Source of the DNA: Euleptes europaea
Lineage: Eukaryota; Chordata; Lepidosauria; Squamata; Sphaerodactylidae
Reading direction: 5' to 3'
Length of the DNA stretch: 64,000 nucleotides
NCBI RefSeq assembly: GCF_029931775.1
Contig: NC_079312.1
Span: 16,251,821-16,315,820, forward strand
In this document: one piece after another, positions 46,414 through 56,653 of the stretch
Numbering within the stretch: position 1 is the stretch's first letter
Layout: every line of letters starts with the position of its first letter
Translations under genes and position numbers: made by a program
Notes under the pieces: generated by a model
The model's database searches: none
Seen by the model: the letters and a program-made list of their open reading frames with translations, nothing else
Told to the model about the DNA's origin: nothing

Positions 46414-46475
46414 TCATTTGCTTGGAGCGGACATCTGTTCCTCCAGGGAACTGATGCGGCGGTCCAGGTCTTCAA
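46414..46475 (-). CDS. SANT gene exon 5: terminal leucine-zipper-like exon
   Basis: 62 bp to TGA, reading EDLDRRISSLEEQMSAPSK, a short heptad pattern. Acceptor TTTGTTTCCCACTCTGCAG is strong and the phase matches exon 4. ATTAAA about 35 bp downstream may serve as the polyadenylation signal. Confidence 0.62.
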
Positions 46476-47739
46476 CTGCAGAGTGGGAAACAAAAAACAG
46501 TTACTACTCCACGATCGGAAATGTGTTGGCGTGCTGGCAGCGACATGGCTTCATCACTCCTTTGGGATTTCCCTTGCCCTTTGGAAAACCAAATGCTTGA
46601 TGGAGACTCTGCAGGCTGAAGTCTACGGATGCGTGGGATTTTGAAAGCTATGGAAAGCTTTGCCTAAAAATCCTGTGTCTTTTGTAACCTCTCTAAAGGA
46701 CAAGCTGTGCCAACTGCAGAACTTCATGTGTAGTTAGAGAAACTGAATTTTTTTGTGTGCGATATGCTTCCACAAAGATCATACTTTGCTGTAACGAAGC
46801 ACAATTTTTAAAATAAACTTTTTGCCCTTTAATTAGCGTGCCTTGCTAATATTTCTGTGGTCTCAGCACGAAATCTATGGTGCCTTCCTTTTGGGGTTCT
46901 TTATAAACCACCTTCCGTATTGTGTTCTTTGTTAGAGCGGACCTCCCTTAACAGAGACTCCGCTCTGCGAGGCCGGTGTTTTCGGTTTGGGTCCTTTTGG
47001 GAAATAGCTTGGGAACAGCCGCTTTCAGCCAGTCCCCGGAGAAGCCACCATTTTGGAATTGAGCGCTGGTGGAAGGCTACCTGCACTGAGCTCTGAGTAA
47101 AACATTTGGCGACTCTAGGCCAAAAAAGGAACCGGCTTGGCGGAGTTCTGACTGGGTCTGCAGCAATGTGGGTGGTACTGGGCCTCAATCACAGATTGCC
47201 GGTGTGGTTTTGAGATGGGAGTGTAATTGATGCAGCCAAGCCCAGAAGCGATTAATGTTTTGATTTCTCAGGTAAGAAGCCTCAGAGGCTGTGGGGTTTA
47301 TAGAAACTCCTGATGCCAGAGCCTAGGTACTGAAAGCAACAAGAGCGCACCATGAAATGAAGGTACCTGCACCCACAGTTAGAGGACAGAGTACATCAGC
47401 CCATGCATAGCTTCTTGAGGATGATGCACTCACGGATGCGTTGGAGATTCATGGGGTTGCCATGAATTTTATTTTACCCCCGCTGTATTCTGACTTTGCA
47501 AATGTTTTTTTCGGCCTATAAAGAACATATACTTGCAACACACCTAGAACGCTTGATTAGCTAATCTGGGTCTACTTCTTCTGTATGCATGTGTTCTACT
47601 CATCCCCCACCTCAAACACAAGGCTATCAGCTGGCACAGTCGGTCAGATGTTGTGTCATAAAATGCGCAAGTTTTGCAATGAGAGGTGGAAGAATGAGTT
47701 TTCCCCAGCCCACCATTTCCCATCGCTCATTAAACGTAC

Positions 47740-47802
47740 GTGAGTGATGGGCGCTTTCCTCAAGGGCCTGCAGCCTTTCCTCGAGCACTGCGCAGATGAA
47801 CT
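47740..47802 (-). CDS. SANT gene exon 4: helical exon
   Basis: 63 bp, phase 1/1, reading EFICAVLEERLQALEESAHH. Acceptor CTTTTCCCCAAG, donor GTACGT. Leu and Glu spacing suggests the start of a coiled coil. Confidence 0.58.
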
Positions 47803-48369
47803 CTTGGGGAAAAGCTGGTGAAGGTAGACACATGAATGTCAGGCGTGCGAACAGAAGAGGGCAATGTCAGTTGACAGGGTAAATAAAAAATTTATGCCCT
47901 CAGATGAAAACACGGTACCCCTATAAGGGTTCGATTGTGATGTCGTTGGGATTAAAACCGGGTTGGGTATTACAGTGGTGAGAAAACCATGGGGTTTGGT
48001 AGTGGAGCCAAGGGTGTACAGTGCTCCTTGGCTGGAGACTGTTTCATAATGGCGTTTTAACAAATGGTCCGTTATCCTATGCTTTTAATTCTGAGCAGGA
48101 TAAATGTTCTGCGGGAACCACTGATAAACTGTCTTTTTTGGAGGACCGCACCAAAAGTCAGGACAGTGTCTAACATTGCGACTGTTACTCTGGGCCAAAA
48201 AAAAAAAGGTTGAATGGGTATTACACTGTAAGGCACATGGAGAGTTGTAGGGGCAATGCTGGTTATGAAAGGTGAAAGTAACCCTATGCAGAAGCAGTTA
48301 AGCAGAACATAGTGATTCTTTAAAATGGCAGCCTCTGAACTGTCTCCCCTATATGTGGTACATTCTCAC

Positions 48370-48444
48370 CTTGACTGGGTCCTGGCACAGCTACATCAGG
48401 ATCCACAGCAGCACCTGCCACGCTCCCCAGTCCTCTTTCTTCCT
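48370..48444 (-). CDS. SANT gene exon 3: acidic exon, copy 2
   Basis: 75 bp, phase 1/1, reading EEERGLGSVAGAAVDPDVAV and ending PGPSQ. Acceptor TCTACCTCCCTGCAG, donor GTGAGA. Shares AGGAAGA at its start, the GTGGC core and the CCxxxTCAAG|GTGAG end with exon 2. Confidence 0.62.
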
Positions 48445-48838
48445 CTGCAGGGAGGTAGAGAGAAAACATGTCAAATCTGAAGTTTCGCAAGAGCAGATCG
48501 CTTCCAGACTCAACTAGGAGTATGCCGACCACACCATCCCTGATTAATGTATTGCTTGCCCCAACTTGTTAAAGGATTTCTGCCAGGAAAATGTCCAGCT
48601 GGTCATGTTGCCAGGGGAGGGTGCCTTCTCCTGTAGGTAACTTGTTGCCAACTACCCAGTTATTGGCTATATCCCAGGCACGCTCCAGCACTCTGTACAT
48701 TTGGCCTCTGTTAACAGACTGGACATTGATAGTTTAATAGTGTGCAAACGACCCAATCAAGGAAAAATTGGAGAGCAGCAATGATGCATTTAGCTCAGCA
48801 TGTACTGAATGGAGTTTCTCTGCTGGGTTGATCCTCAC

Positions 48839-48907
48839 CTTGATTTGGGACTGCCACAGCCGCCTCAGTCACAGCAATAGCCACATCCCCCTCTTCACTG
48901 TCTTCCT
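48839..48907 (-). CDS. SANT gene exon 2: acidic exon, copy 1
   Basis: 69 bp, phase 1/1, reading EEDSEEGDVAIAV and ending AVAVPNQ. Its acceptor AG follows a C-run and a (CT)n microsatellite that serves as the polypyrimidine tract. Donor GTGAGG. Start and end resemble the next exon, indicating exon duplication. Confidence 0.62.
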
Positions 48908-48921
48908 CTGGGGGGGTGGAA

Positions 48922-48946
48922 AGAGAGAGAGAGAGAGAGAGAGAGA
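48922..48946. repeat. (GA)n microsatellite at SANT exon 2 acceptor
   Basis: About 12 GA units, read as (CT)n on the gene strand, 13-38 bases upstream of the exon 2 AG. Confidence 0.9.
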
Positions 48947-49309
48947 AATTTGTTAATCACTCGGATTCAAATAACAGCACCTGTCGCTCTTGGGATTTTT
49001 GCTAACCACCCCACCCATTAATGTGGTGGTGCTTTACACAGTCATGTGTAAAAAAAAAAGTCTGCAGGTGCACCGGTGTCTCGGTCATCTTGCCATTGGA
49101 GTTATTAAAAGGGAACCTATTTGCCCACTGTTTATAGACTGGGTGCTGGACCACAAGGACACCTTGCCTGCTAAGGCATGTCCTGGGTTTTGATGCTTAA
49201 ATTGGACATTCTTTTTTGTGACTAATAAGCCACCAGTTTGCACCAACAGTGGGCGTAACCTTTCCTTCCACAACGACGCTACCGCTGAGGAGAGTAAACT
49301 TGTTTTTTT

Positions 49310-50455
49310 ATATATATAATTTTTTTTATTTTTATAACATAAAACAAACAATAAAACAACAATATTTAAAAAAATACAAAAGAAAATACAAAAGAGTATC
49401 GATGAGATAATCTACATTAATAAAATCTAAATTCACCACCAAACTTCCGTAGAAGTGTCTAAACAGTTTTAAACGTATTATTAACAATATAAAAAATATC
49501 CAAAACCTGTTTCTATAACTCACTAACTAATTTAGTAAAATCCATATTTGCCAGTTTATCCCAATATGTGACGGCCTTCACCCATGTTATTTTAAATTCT
49601 TCCATATCTTTTCCATGTAGGAATTCTGTTAATTTGGCCATCCTCATATACATCCATAGTTTTTCTCTCCAATCCCTAATCGAAGGTTTATTTACTTGGC
49701 TTCCAAACTTTGGCTATTACAATTCTTGCAGCAGCAAAACTATATTGACAAATGATCCTATCATTTCTATCCATTTTTTCAATCCCCAATAAACAAAATG
49801 CAGGATTTCTTTTTACTCTCATATTAATTAAATTATTAGTTTCTCTTATGACCTTTTGCCAAAAATTTTTTTATTTTTTTACATATCCACCAGGCATGCA
49901 TAAAAGTACCTTTTTCCTTTCCACATTTGCAGCATAAAGCCATGCCTTCTTTTTTTATTTTACTTACCATCACTGGAGTTGTGTACCACCTATAAAACAT
50001 TTTATATAAATTCTCTCTAATTTCATTAGTTATTGTAAATTTAAATTCTTTCTTCCACAATTTTCCTATATTTCCAGATCAATATTATATCCTAATTCTT
50101 TCATCCATTTCAACATTACTGGTTTAATTCTTTCTTGTTCTAAATTTACTTCTATTAACAGTCGATATACCCTTCCGATCATTCCCTTATTTCCTTTTAA
50201 TAATATATTTTCAAATTTGGATTCGTTTTTATAAAATCCTACTAACTTATCTTTATTCAATATATCATTTACTTTATAATAAATAAACCAATCTTTTGTC
50301 GAAGGCTTTCAAGGTCAGAGTTCGTTCGTTCTTGTAGGTTATCCGGGCTGTGTAACGGTTACACAGCCCGGATAACCTACAAGAACCAATAAACCAATCT
50401 TTGATATTAAGTTCTTCTCTACTTTTTAAGACCCAATCTCCTTGTCGACAGAGAG
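49310..50455 (-). mobile_element. L1 LINE, ORF2 C-terminus and 3' end
   Basis: Minus-strand text QGDWVLKSREELNIKDWFI, RIKPVMLKWMKELGYNIDLE, LYKMFYRWYTTPVMVSKIKK, GTFMHAWWICKKIKKF matches the end of L1 ORF2. Contains a 91-bp insertion at 50297. Strongly AT-rich; lies in the first intron of the SANT gene. Confidence 0.85.
50297..50387. mobile_element. Minimal inverted Penelope-like insertion in L1
   Basis: GTCGAAGGC...GTGTAAC then its mirror GTTACACAGCCC...CAAGAACC. Perfect 15-bp target duplications AATAAACCAATCTTT at 50282-50296 and 50388-50402. Confidence 0.8.
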
Positions 50456-50547
50456 GCAGAGCCACCCGTGCCTGCCTGATATTAAACAGCCATCTGGTAA
50501 CACACACTGATTTTTTGGCTGCTTAAATCACACACTAGCCCAACTGA

Positions 50548-52058
50548 CTGTGTGTAAAGTGCCTTCAAGTCGCAGCTGACTTATGGCGACCCCTTTTGGG
50601 GTTTTCATGGCAAGAGACTAACAGAGGTGGTTTGCCAGTGCCTCCCTCTGCACAGCAACCCTGGCATTCCTTGGTGGTCTCCCATCCAAATACTAACCAG
50701 GGCCGACCCTGATTAGCTTCTGAGGTCTGACCAGATCAGGCTAGCCTGGGCCATCCAGGTCAGGGCCCATATTGCACACACACACGCACACACAAATCAA
50801 ATCACAGTCGATAATGATGACCCCATAGGGTTTTCAAGGCAAGAGACTGACAGAGGTGGTTTGCCAGTGCCTTCCTCTGCACAGCAACCCTGGCCTTCCT
50901 TGGTGGTCTCCCATCCAAATACTAACCAGGGCTGACCCTGCTTAGCTTCTGAGATCTGAAGCCTGGGCCATCCAGGTCAGGGCCCATATTGCATACACAC
51001 ACACAAATCAAATGACAGTCACTAGTGATGACCCCATAGGGGTTTCAAGGCAAGAGGTGGTTTGCCACCTTCCTCTGCACAGCAACCCTGGCCTTCCTTG
51101 GTGGTCTCCCATCCAAATACTAACCAGGGCCGACCCTGCTTAGCTTCTGAGATCTGACCAGATCAGGCTAGCCTGGGCCATCCAGGTCAGGGCCCATATT
51201 GCACACACACACGCACACACAAATCAAATCACAGTCGATAATGATGACCCCATACGGTTTTCAAGGCAAGAGACTGACAGAGGTGGTTTGCCAGTGCCTT
51301 CCTCTGCACAGCAACCCTGGCCTTCCTTGGTGGTCTCCCATCCAAATACTAACCAGGGCTGACCCTGCTTAGCTTCTGAGATCTGAAGCCTGGGCCATCC
51401 AGGTCAGGGCCCATATTGCATACACACACACACACATCAAATCACAGTCACTAATGATGACCCTATAGGGTTTTCAAGGCAAGAGACTGACAGGGGTGGT
51501 TTGTCAGTGCCTTCCTCTGCACAGCAGCCCTGGCCTTCCTTGGTGGTCTCCCATCCAAATACTAACCAGGGCTGACCCTGCTTCGCTTCTGAGATCTGAC
51601 CAGATCAGGCTAGCCTGGGCCATCCAGGTCAGGGCCCATATTGCACACACACACACACACACACAAATCAAATCACAGTTGATAATGATGACCCCATAGG
51701 GTTTTCAAGGCAAGAGACTGACAGGGGTGGTTTGCCAGTGCCTTCCTCTGCACAGCAACCCTGGCCTTCCTTGGTGGTCTCCCATCCAAATACTAACCAG
51801 GGCTGACCCTGCTTAGCTTCTGAGATCTGAAGCCTGGGCCATCCAGGTCAGGGCCCATATTGCATACACACACACAAATCAAATCACAGTCACTAGTGAT
51901 GACCCCATAGGGGTTTCAAGGCAAGAGGTAGTTTGCCAGTGCCTTCCTCTGCACAGCAACCCTGGCCTTCCTTGGTGGTCTCCCATCCAAATACTAACCA
52001 GGGCCGACCCTGCTTAGCTTCTGAGATCTGACCAGATCAGGCTCGCCTGGGCCATCCT
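50548..52058 (-). repeat. Tandem array of seven 5S rRNA-derived SINEs
   Basis: On minus each unit reads GAAGCTAAGCAGGGTC, CCTGGTTAGTATTTGGATGG, GAGACCACC (the 3' half of 5S rRNA), then a tail with (AC)n. Seven copies lie head to tail, about 200-220 bp each. From copy 2 on, units alternate between a form with GACCAGATCAGGCTA and one lacking it, giving three dimers of 427-444 bp. Confidence 0.9.
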
Positions 52059-52203
52059 GGCTACTCAGCTGCCAATCTGAAACCGGCGTCTCGGACAGCC
52101 AACTTGTAAAACGCACCCGAAAACGATGAGGAATCGGTGTCCAAATGGGCGGGTGGGACTGGGCGTCTCGACCAGTGCTGCCCCATCAGGCCATAGGGGT
52201 CAC

Positions 52204-52450
52204 CCCCGCCCCGGCCCAGCGGGGGGGGGGCCTGGAGCCGCCCCATGCCGGCCTCGAAGTCATCGCAGAGCCGCCCGTACTTTCTCAGGCACTCTTGCGC
52301 GGACCGCCTGCCATACCCGACGGCAAATTCCCTGAAAACCCGCAGGGCAAAAGCCCGGGGGTATTCCCGGATTTCGAAGGCGAGGTCTCGCATCTCCACG
52401 AAGCGGAGGAGGAGGCGCAGCTCAGCGCGGCTCCACCTGCCCGGCTCCAT
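52204..52450 (-). CDS. SANT gene exon 1: Myb/SANT-like domain
   Basis: 82 residues plus one base from ATG. Helix 1 has the signature RWSRAELRLLLRFVE (W6), helix 2 is PRAFALRVFREFAVGYG, and helix 3 is RSAQECLRKYGRLCDDFE. The last parallels the QCRxKWxxLxxxY pattern of Myb/SANT-like domains. A Gly/Pro-rich tail leads to a donor GGG|GTGACC in phase 1. Without splicing, the frame runs to a stop at 52061, beside the SINE array, so an unspliced form of 129 residues is the alternative. It lies in GC-rich DNA, fitting a promoter-proximal exon. Confidence 0.65.
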
Positions 52451-52727
52451 GCTCGCCCCGTGGTCTTTTTAGCAGAAGGGCGGGGCACCAAACTGGGCAA
52501 GCACGTGCAGTTCGGGTTAATGCGACGGCCATGCGCCTTGTAGGGGGTTTGCCCATCGAGAAGGGCCAAATAACAATTGCCCCCCCCCCCGGCGCCAATC
52601 GTTACCGAGCAAGGCAGAAAGGTTCCTCCCACGAAGAGGGGATTCTGCCCCCCCCGCTCTCTTTCTCCAAGAGGGGGGCACAGGGACGCCCCCCGACCCA
52701 AAGCGGGCGTCGAATCGGGCGCCTCCC

Positions 52728-52883
52728 CTACGCGGAGCCTGCCAGGGCTGCCACAAACTCCCTGCAGACTAGCAGGGCGAACTGCCTGGGGCGCCCCGTC
52801 GGCGCCCTAAAAGCAAGATTGCGCACCTCTAAAAAACGGAGGCGATGGCGCACCTCGCCACGAGTCCACCTTCGCTCAGCCAT
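52728..52883 (-). pseudogene. Partial second Myb/SANT-like copy
   Basis: About 50 residues from an ATG: RRWTRGEVRHRLRFLEVRNL, then RPRQFALLVCREFVAAL. This aligns with helices 1 and 2 of the SANT gene exon 300-400 bp downstream, same strand. After AAL the reading ends in a stop (GSA*) and no helix 3 (QEC..KYGRL) follows. It is either a truncated duplicate or the first exon of a diverged paralogue. Confidence 0.55.
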
Positions 52884-53195
52884 TGTACCCTCTGGGGAGA
52901 GGGACTTGGGAAGATCTAGGGGGCGGGGCATTGGTCCTAATGTGAGATATAAGAATAGGGAACCCTCTTTTTCCTAAATGCTGTCGTGCGTGTTAGCTTG
53001 GGGGGGGGTTTGTGGGGTCCTGGGGGGAGGGCACGCAAACAGCACAGACTCGTGATCTGGGTACTCTGTCCAGGGCTGAGGTTTAACCTAAAGGCAGGGG
53101 CGACTTTAAATATAGGAATGCAATACTGCTTTGTTTCCGAGAAAGTTGCTTCTCTCTTTGCGGGAACTTGCCCGGGCTGCCTTGATGGCGGGGGT

Positions 53196-53497
53196 AAAAA
53201 GGTAAAGGTCCCCTGTGCAAGCACCGGGTCATTCCTGACCCATGGGGTGACGTCACATCCCGACGTTTCCAAGGCAGACTTTGTTTATGGGGTGGTTTGC
53301 CAGTGCCTTCCCCAGTCATCTTCCCTTTACCCCCAGCAAGCTGGGTCCTCATTTGACCGACCTCGGAAGGATGGAAGGCTGAGTCAACCTTGAGCCAGCT
53401 ACCTGAAACCAACTTCCATTGGGATCGAACTCAGGTCATGAGCAGAGCTTTTGACTGCAGGACTGCAGCTTAACTCTCTGCGCCACGAGGCTCCTAA
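53196..53497 (-). mobile_element. tRNA-derived SINE with (ACCTTT)n-type tail
   Basis: Head GCCTCGTGGCGCAGAGAG at right, tail CCTTTACC at left. Perfect 13-bp target duplication TGATGGCGGGGGT at 53183-53195 and 53498-53510; a young copy. Confidence 0.9.
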
Positions 53498-53510
53498 TGA
53501 TGGCGGGGGT

Positions 53511-54215
53511 GGGGGTTGGAAAACGTTGGTTTCTAGCAAGCAGCCCATGGCACCGTTTCCCTTACAGCATAAAGCTCACCAGTGATGGAGATTAAACTGC
53601 GCGCACTCAGCAGGGTCTGCTGGAATGCTCCCTTAGGCTCCAGTGCCCTAAATTTCATGTGCTCTTCTTGATGCGCCAAGAAACCCCACCCCCTCCACGT
53701 ATCTGTGGATGTCTGAACAGAGCGCAAATCTGACTTTTCCTTTGCTTGTATTTTCCCAACCCTTCAAGGTCTCCTGTTCTCTGCCAAGAACACATTTATT
53801 TAAAAAACACAGAATATATTTGTGTCATTCTTTAAGGTGCTACTGTACCCTTGCTCTTCTCTGGCGACAAAATCGACACGTCTTGCTTGAAGTCTTGATT
53901 GAAGACGCCAAAGCCGGGGATGCATAAGCCAAAGGGTTTTTCGGAAACATTAAAACTAAAGTAAAGAACTGTCTATGGAACTTGGACCATCCTACGAGAG
54001 ATGTGCATTGTTGAGTTTGCGAGTAGTGTACAAAAAAGTTACATTGAATGTGTCAATGCATCAGGTTCAACTTTCAATAAATAAATAAAAACACCAATCT
54101 TCTAAACTCAAAATACATTGTTAAACTATACACTGTACTCAGTTAAATATATATACATTGATTCATAAGGCAAGCATAGGATACAAAGAAAAAACCTTAG
54201 TCAGAGACTACCAGA
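53511..54215. other. No gene seen
   Basis: Non-repetitive, AT-richer DNA between two SINEs; no frame or RNA feature could be supported. Confidence 0.5.
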
Positions 54216-54445
54216 TGTTGTGTGTGTGTGTAAAGTACCGTAAAGTCGCAGCCGACTTATGGCAACCACTTTTGGGGTTTTCATGGCAAGAGACTAACAG
54301 AGGTGGTTTGCCAGTGCCTTCCTCTGCACAGCAAGCCTGGTATTCCTTGGTGGTCTCCCATCCAAATACTAACCAGGGCTGACCCTCCTTAGCTTCTGAG
54401 ATCTGACCAGATCAGGCTAGCCTAGCCATCCAGGTCAGGGTCGCC
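54216..54445 (-). mobile_element. 5S rRNA-derived SINE, single copy
   Basis: Same family as the array, with a fuller tail on minus: GGCTGCGACTTTACGG and (AC)n. It keeps GACCAGATCAGGCTAG, so it is of the full-head type. Confidence 0.88.
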
Positions 54446-55808
54446 AGATGTTAGATGGAATTTGTTTTTTCAGCTTTAAAATTATAGCATAAAGAAAACA
54501 GTGAGATAGACTGCTGGTTCACATGCATATTCAGAATCTAGAAAACCATAACCCCCCTAGTATAAGGGTGAAGGTGAAAATAAAAACGTGTAGTGGTTTT
54601 AAAAGTTCACTTCCCCACAAAGTTTTTAAAAGGTGGGGAAGGGTTAACAAAAGTTCCTTGCTTCTTCTGTTGACAATCTGCTGCACTCTTCGGCTCCCTG
54701 TCTTTCCTCGGGGGCTGGCATGGGATGGCCAGGCTGAGTAGGCGTGGGGCGACTTACATAATCACCGCAAGGCATGCTGGTCTAACGTGGAATAATGCAA
54801 ACTGTGCAACAAAAACCTTTTATACTTCTGCATGCTTTCATTTCAATTGCTGCGAACTGTGCTAAGCATTTAGGGTCCTTTTCCTATACCAATTCAATGT
54901 TCACTTTATTCCCAAAAGCTGTTTCTCTAAAACGGGTTGCCTGGCCGCCACCCCAGCAAAACCATCAAGCTTGAGTTCCCCTGCTCGAGCGGGTCTCAGG
55001 TCCCTCCCTTCTCCAAACCTTACCCTCCCCAGCTCTGCACCCTAAATCTCCAGGAATTTTCCAGGCCAGAGTTGGGAACCCTAGCAATGAAGTTCAGTAG
55101 CCCTTGGCCTAACTTCCCTCGCAGGGTTGTAGTGAGAACAAAGTATGAGCACCCAGTTTGGTGGAAACCCAGTTAAAGGAGAGACAGAGACAGCTGTGTG
55201 GATAAAAAGGGCTTATGATGATTAAGAAAGACTCAAAAAAATAGGAAGAGAAACATTTAACCCAGCAGGACCCTGGCTACGCAAATCCCCCTCCTGAATT
55301 TCTTTCCAACCGGAGAGTTGGGGGGGGGGCTCAAATCAGTAAACAAATCCCCCCCCAGCAAAAAAAAAAATTCAAGGCAGCACAGTTTTCAAGGTAACAT
55401 AACTTTTATCATAACTGTAACATCTTTTCAACCACTGGTATAACTGAACAATAACAGCAATAAATGTGGCAGTCTTGACAGGGAGAGGGTCCTTCAGGGC
55501 CCTTCAGAAACGGTGCAGATGAACAGAGAGGCAAATCTCGACAGGTGGTGCCCAGGAAACCAAAGGAAAGAGAAAAGTCCAGAATATTTGTCTGTTCCTC
55601 TTGGGCTTGAGAGGAATGGGAGGCCGGAGGAGGCCGGGTGTGTGTGTCTCTATTCCTTGACGACAAACTGAAATGTGTTTCTGTCACTGTCAGAAATAAG
55701 ATACAAAGTGGGGGGGGGGAATCTTGGGAATTTTTACTCCAGTCAGTTTGGGGGTCTGGGAGCCCCGGAGAGCCCTCATTTGGTGCTCCTGGTGTGGAGA
55801 GGAGGGTC

Positions 55809-56329
55809 TTAAGAAGAAGAGAGTTTGAGGTGGCCATTTTCCCACACCCAAAAGAAGGGCAGGAGGGTCTCTCCACGGAAGGAGGCTCCGGAGAACTCAT
55901 AGATCAGGGATCCTCGGTCAGCGTCGAAAAAGGCCACTCGGCCCCCAGCGTAGTCCAGGCAGACTCGGATCCTCTTGGGCTCCCCGGTCAGGGTCAGGCG
56001 AGGATATTGGTTTTTTATGACAGCCCTGTAGTGACCCCCCCACTTCCCCACAGCCCAGATCCCTTCCTCAGGACTAAAGATGATCCCTCCCTTCCTCCTC
56101 ACAGACTCTCTGGCCACCCCCACACGCCAGCCTTCCTCACTTCCCACAAGGACTTCCCAGAAATGGCGGCCTGCTGTGAATCCCTCACGGCCCAGAAGAG
56201 CACTACGTGTGGAAAATCTCTTAGGGTTGCTGGGCAGAGACTGAGCTTTTCCTCCCCATCTCACGCTTTTCCAGTCCTCAGACAGGACAAGGTAGATGTT
56301 GGCTGTATCCGGATCCAGAGTCACATTTA
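55809..56329 (-). CDS. TRIM-C exon 7: B30.2 (PRY-SPRY) domain
   Basis: 521 bp, 172 residues to TAA, acceptor TTTTCCCCCAACAG. Landmarks VTLDPDTAN, GFTAGRHFWEVLVG, GWRVGVARESV, RIRVCLDYAGGRVAFFDAD, GETLLPFFWVWE. It keeps the canonical WEV and LDY, where TRIM-B has WDV and LNY. Open along its full length. Differences from TRIM-B cluster after LPSNP and between GIWAV and LTLTGE. Confidence 0.94.
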
Positions 56330-56616
56330 CTGTTGGGGGAAAATGAGGAGACAAGAAGAGAAGCGTTTTCAGCCAGGAGATTTCTCCGCCTCTGCCCTGT
56401 TCTGCGTCCTCCTCCTGCTCCCACCTCTTCATAACCCTCTCCTGGATTCACAGACTCTCTCCCGCCTTCACCTGACCTGCTAAAAGGCAGAGCAGCCTTC
56501 CTGGGAGATTCAAGAGGAGACAGATAAAATCAACATAAAACCCCCCATAGAACACAACCCATTTCCTACCACATCCTATCCCAAAGCAGGAGACCATGGA
56601 TATCTCAGTCACAGGA

Positions 56617-56618
<2 letters not shown>

Positions 56619-56649
<31 letters not shown>
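56619..56649. repeat. (TG)n microsatellite
   Basis: About 15 TG units; the TRIM-B counterpart near 18280 has only a few. Confidence 0.95.

Positions 56650-56653
<4 letters not shown>

Larger units (their letters stand above)
46414..52450 (-). other. Probable gene: small Myb/SANT-like, coiled-coil protein
   Basis: Five minus-strand exons (247, 69, 75, 63 and 62 bp) all meet in phase 1 and give 171 residues. Order: Myb/SANT-like trihelix, two related acidic exons, then two helical exons ending SSLEEQMSAPSK and a TGA. Each junction has GT and AG. An ATTAAA lies about 35 bp past the stop. I do not recognise a named gene. The trihelix resembles Myb/SANT-like domains known from Harbinger-derived and ZSCAN-type proteins, so a nuclear DNA-binding role is inferred. 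The phase agreement is the main evidence that these are true exons. Confidence 0.62.
52059..53195. other. GC-rich region around the SANT domains
   Basis: CpG-rich DNA containing SANT exon 1 and the partial SANT copy; likely promoter of the minus-strand gene. Long plus-strand frames here mirror its base composition and are not called. Confidence 0.45.

Noticed and set aside
43600-49250. Short protein-like stretches in several minus-strand frames around the SANT introns, considered as old viral remains
   Set aside because: Equally plausible text appears in competing frames, no family motif could be named, and spliced exons of the SANT gene explain part of it.
50548-52058. 5S rRNA gene cluster or CRISPR-like array
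   Set aside because: Only the 3' half of 5S is present, fused to a LINE-type tail with AC repeats; units are 200 bp or more and there are no unique spacers.
55638-56483. Plus-strand open frame of about 281 codons opposite TRIM-C B30.2
   Set aside because: Antisense shadow of the B30.2 exon; the TRIM-B region has a similar shadow, so it reflects the shared template.
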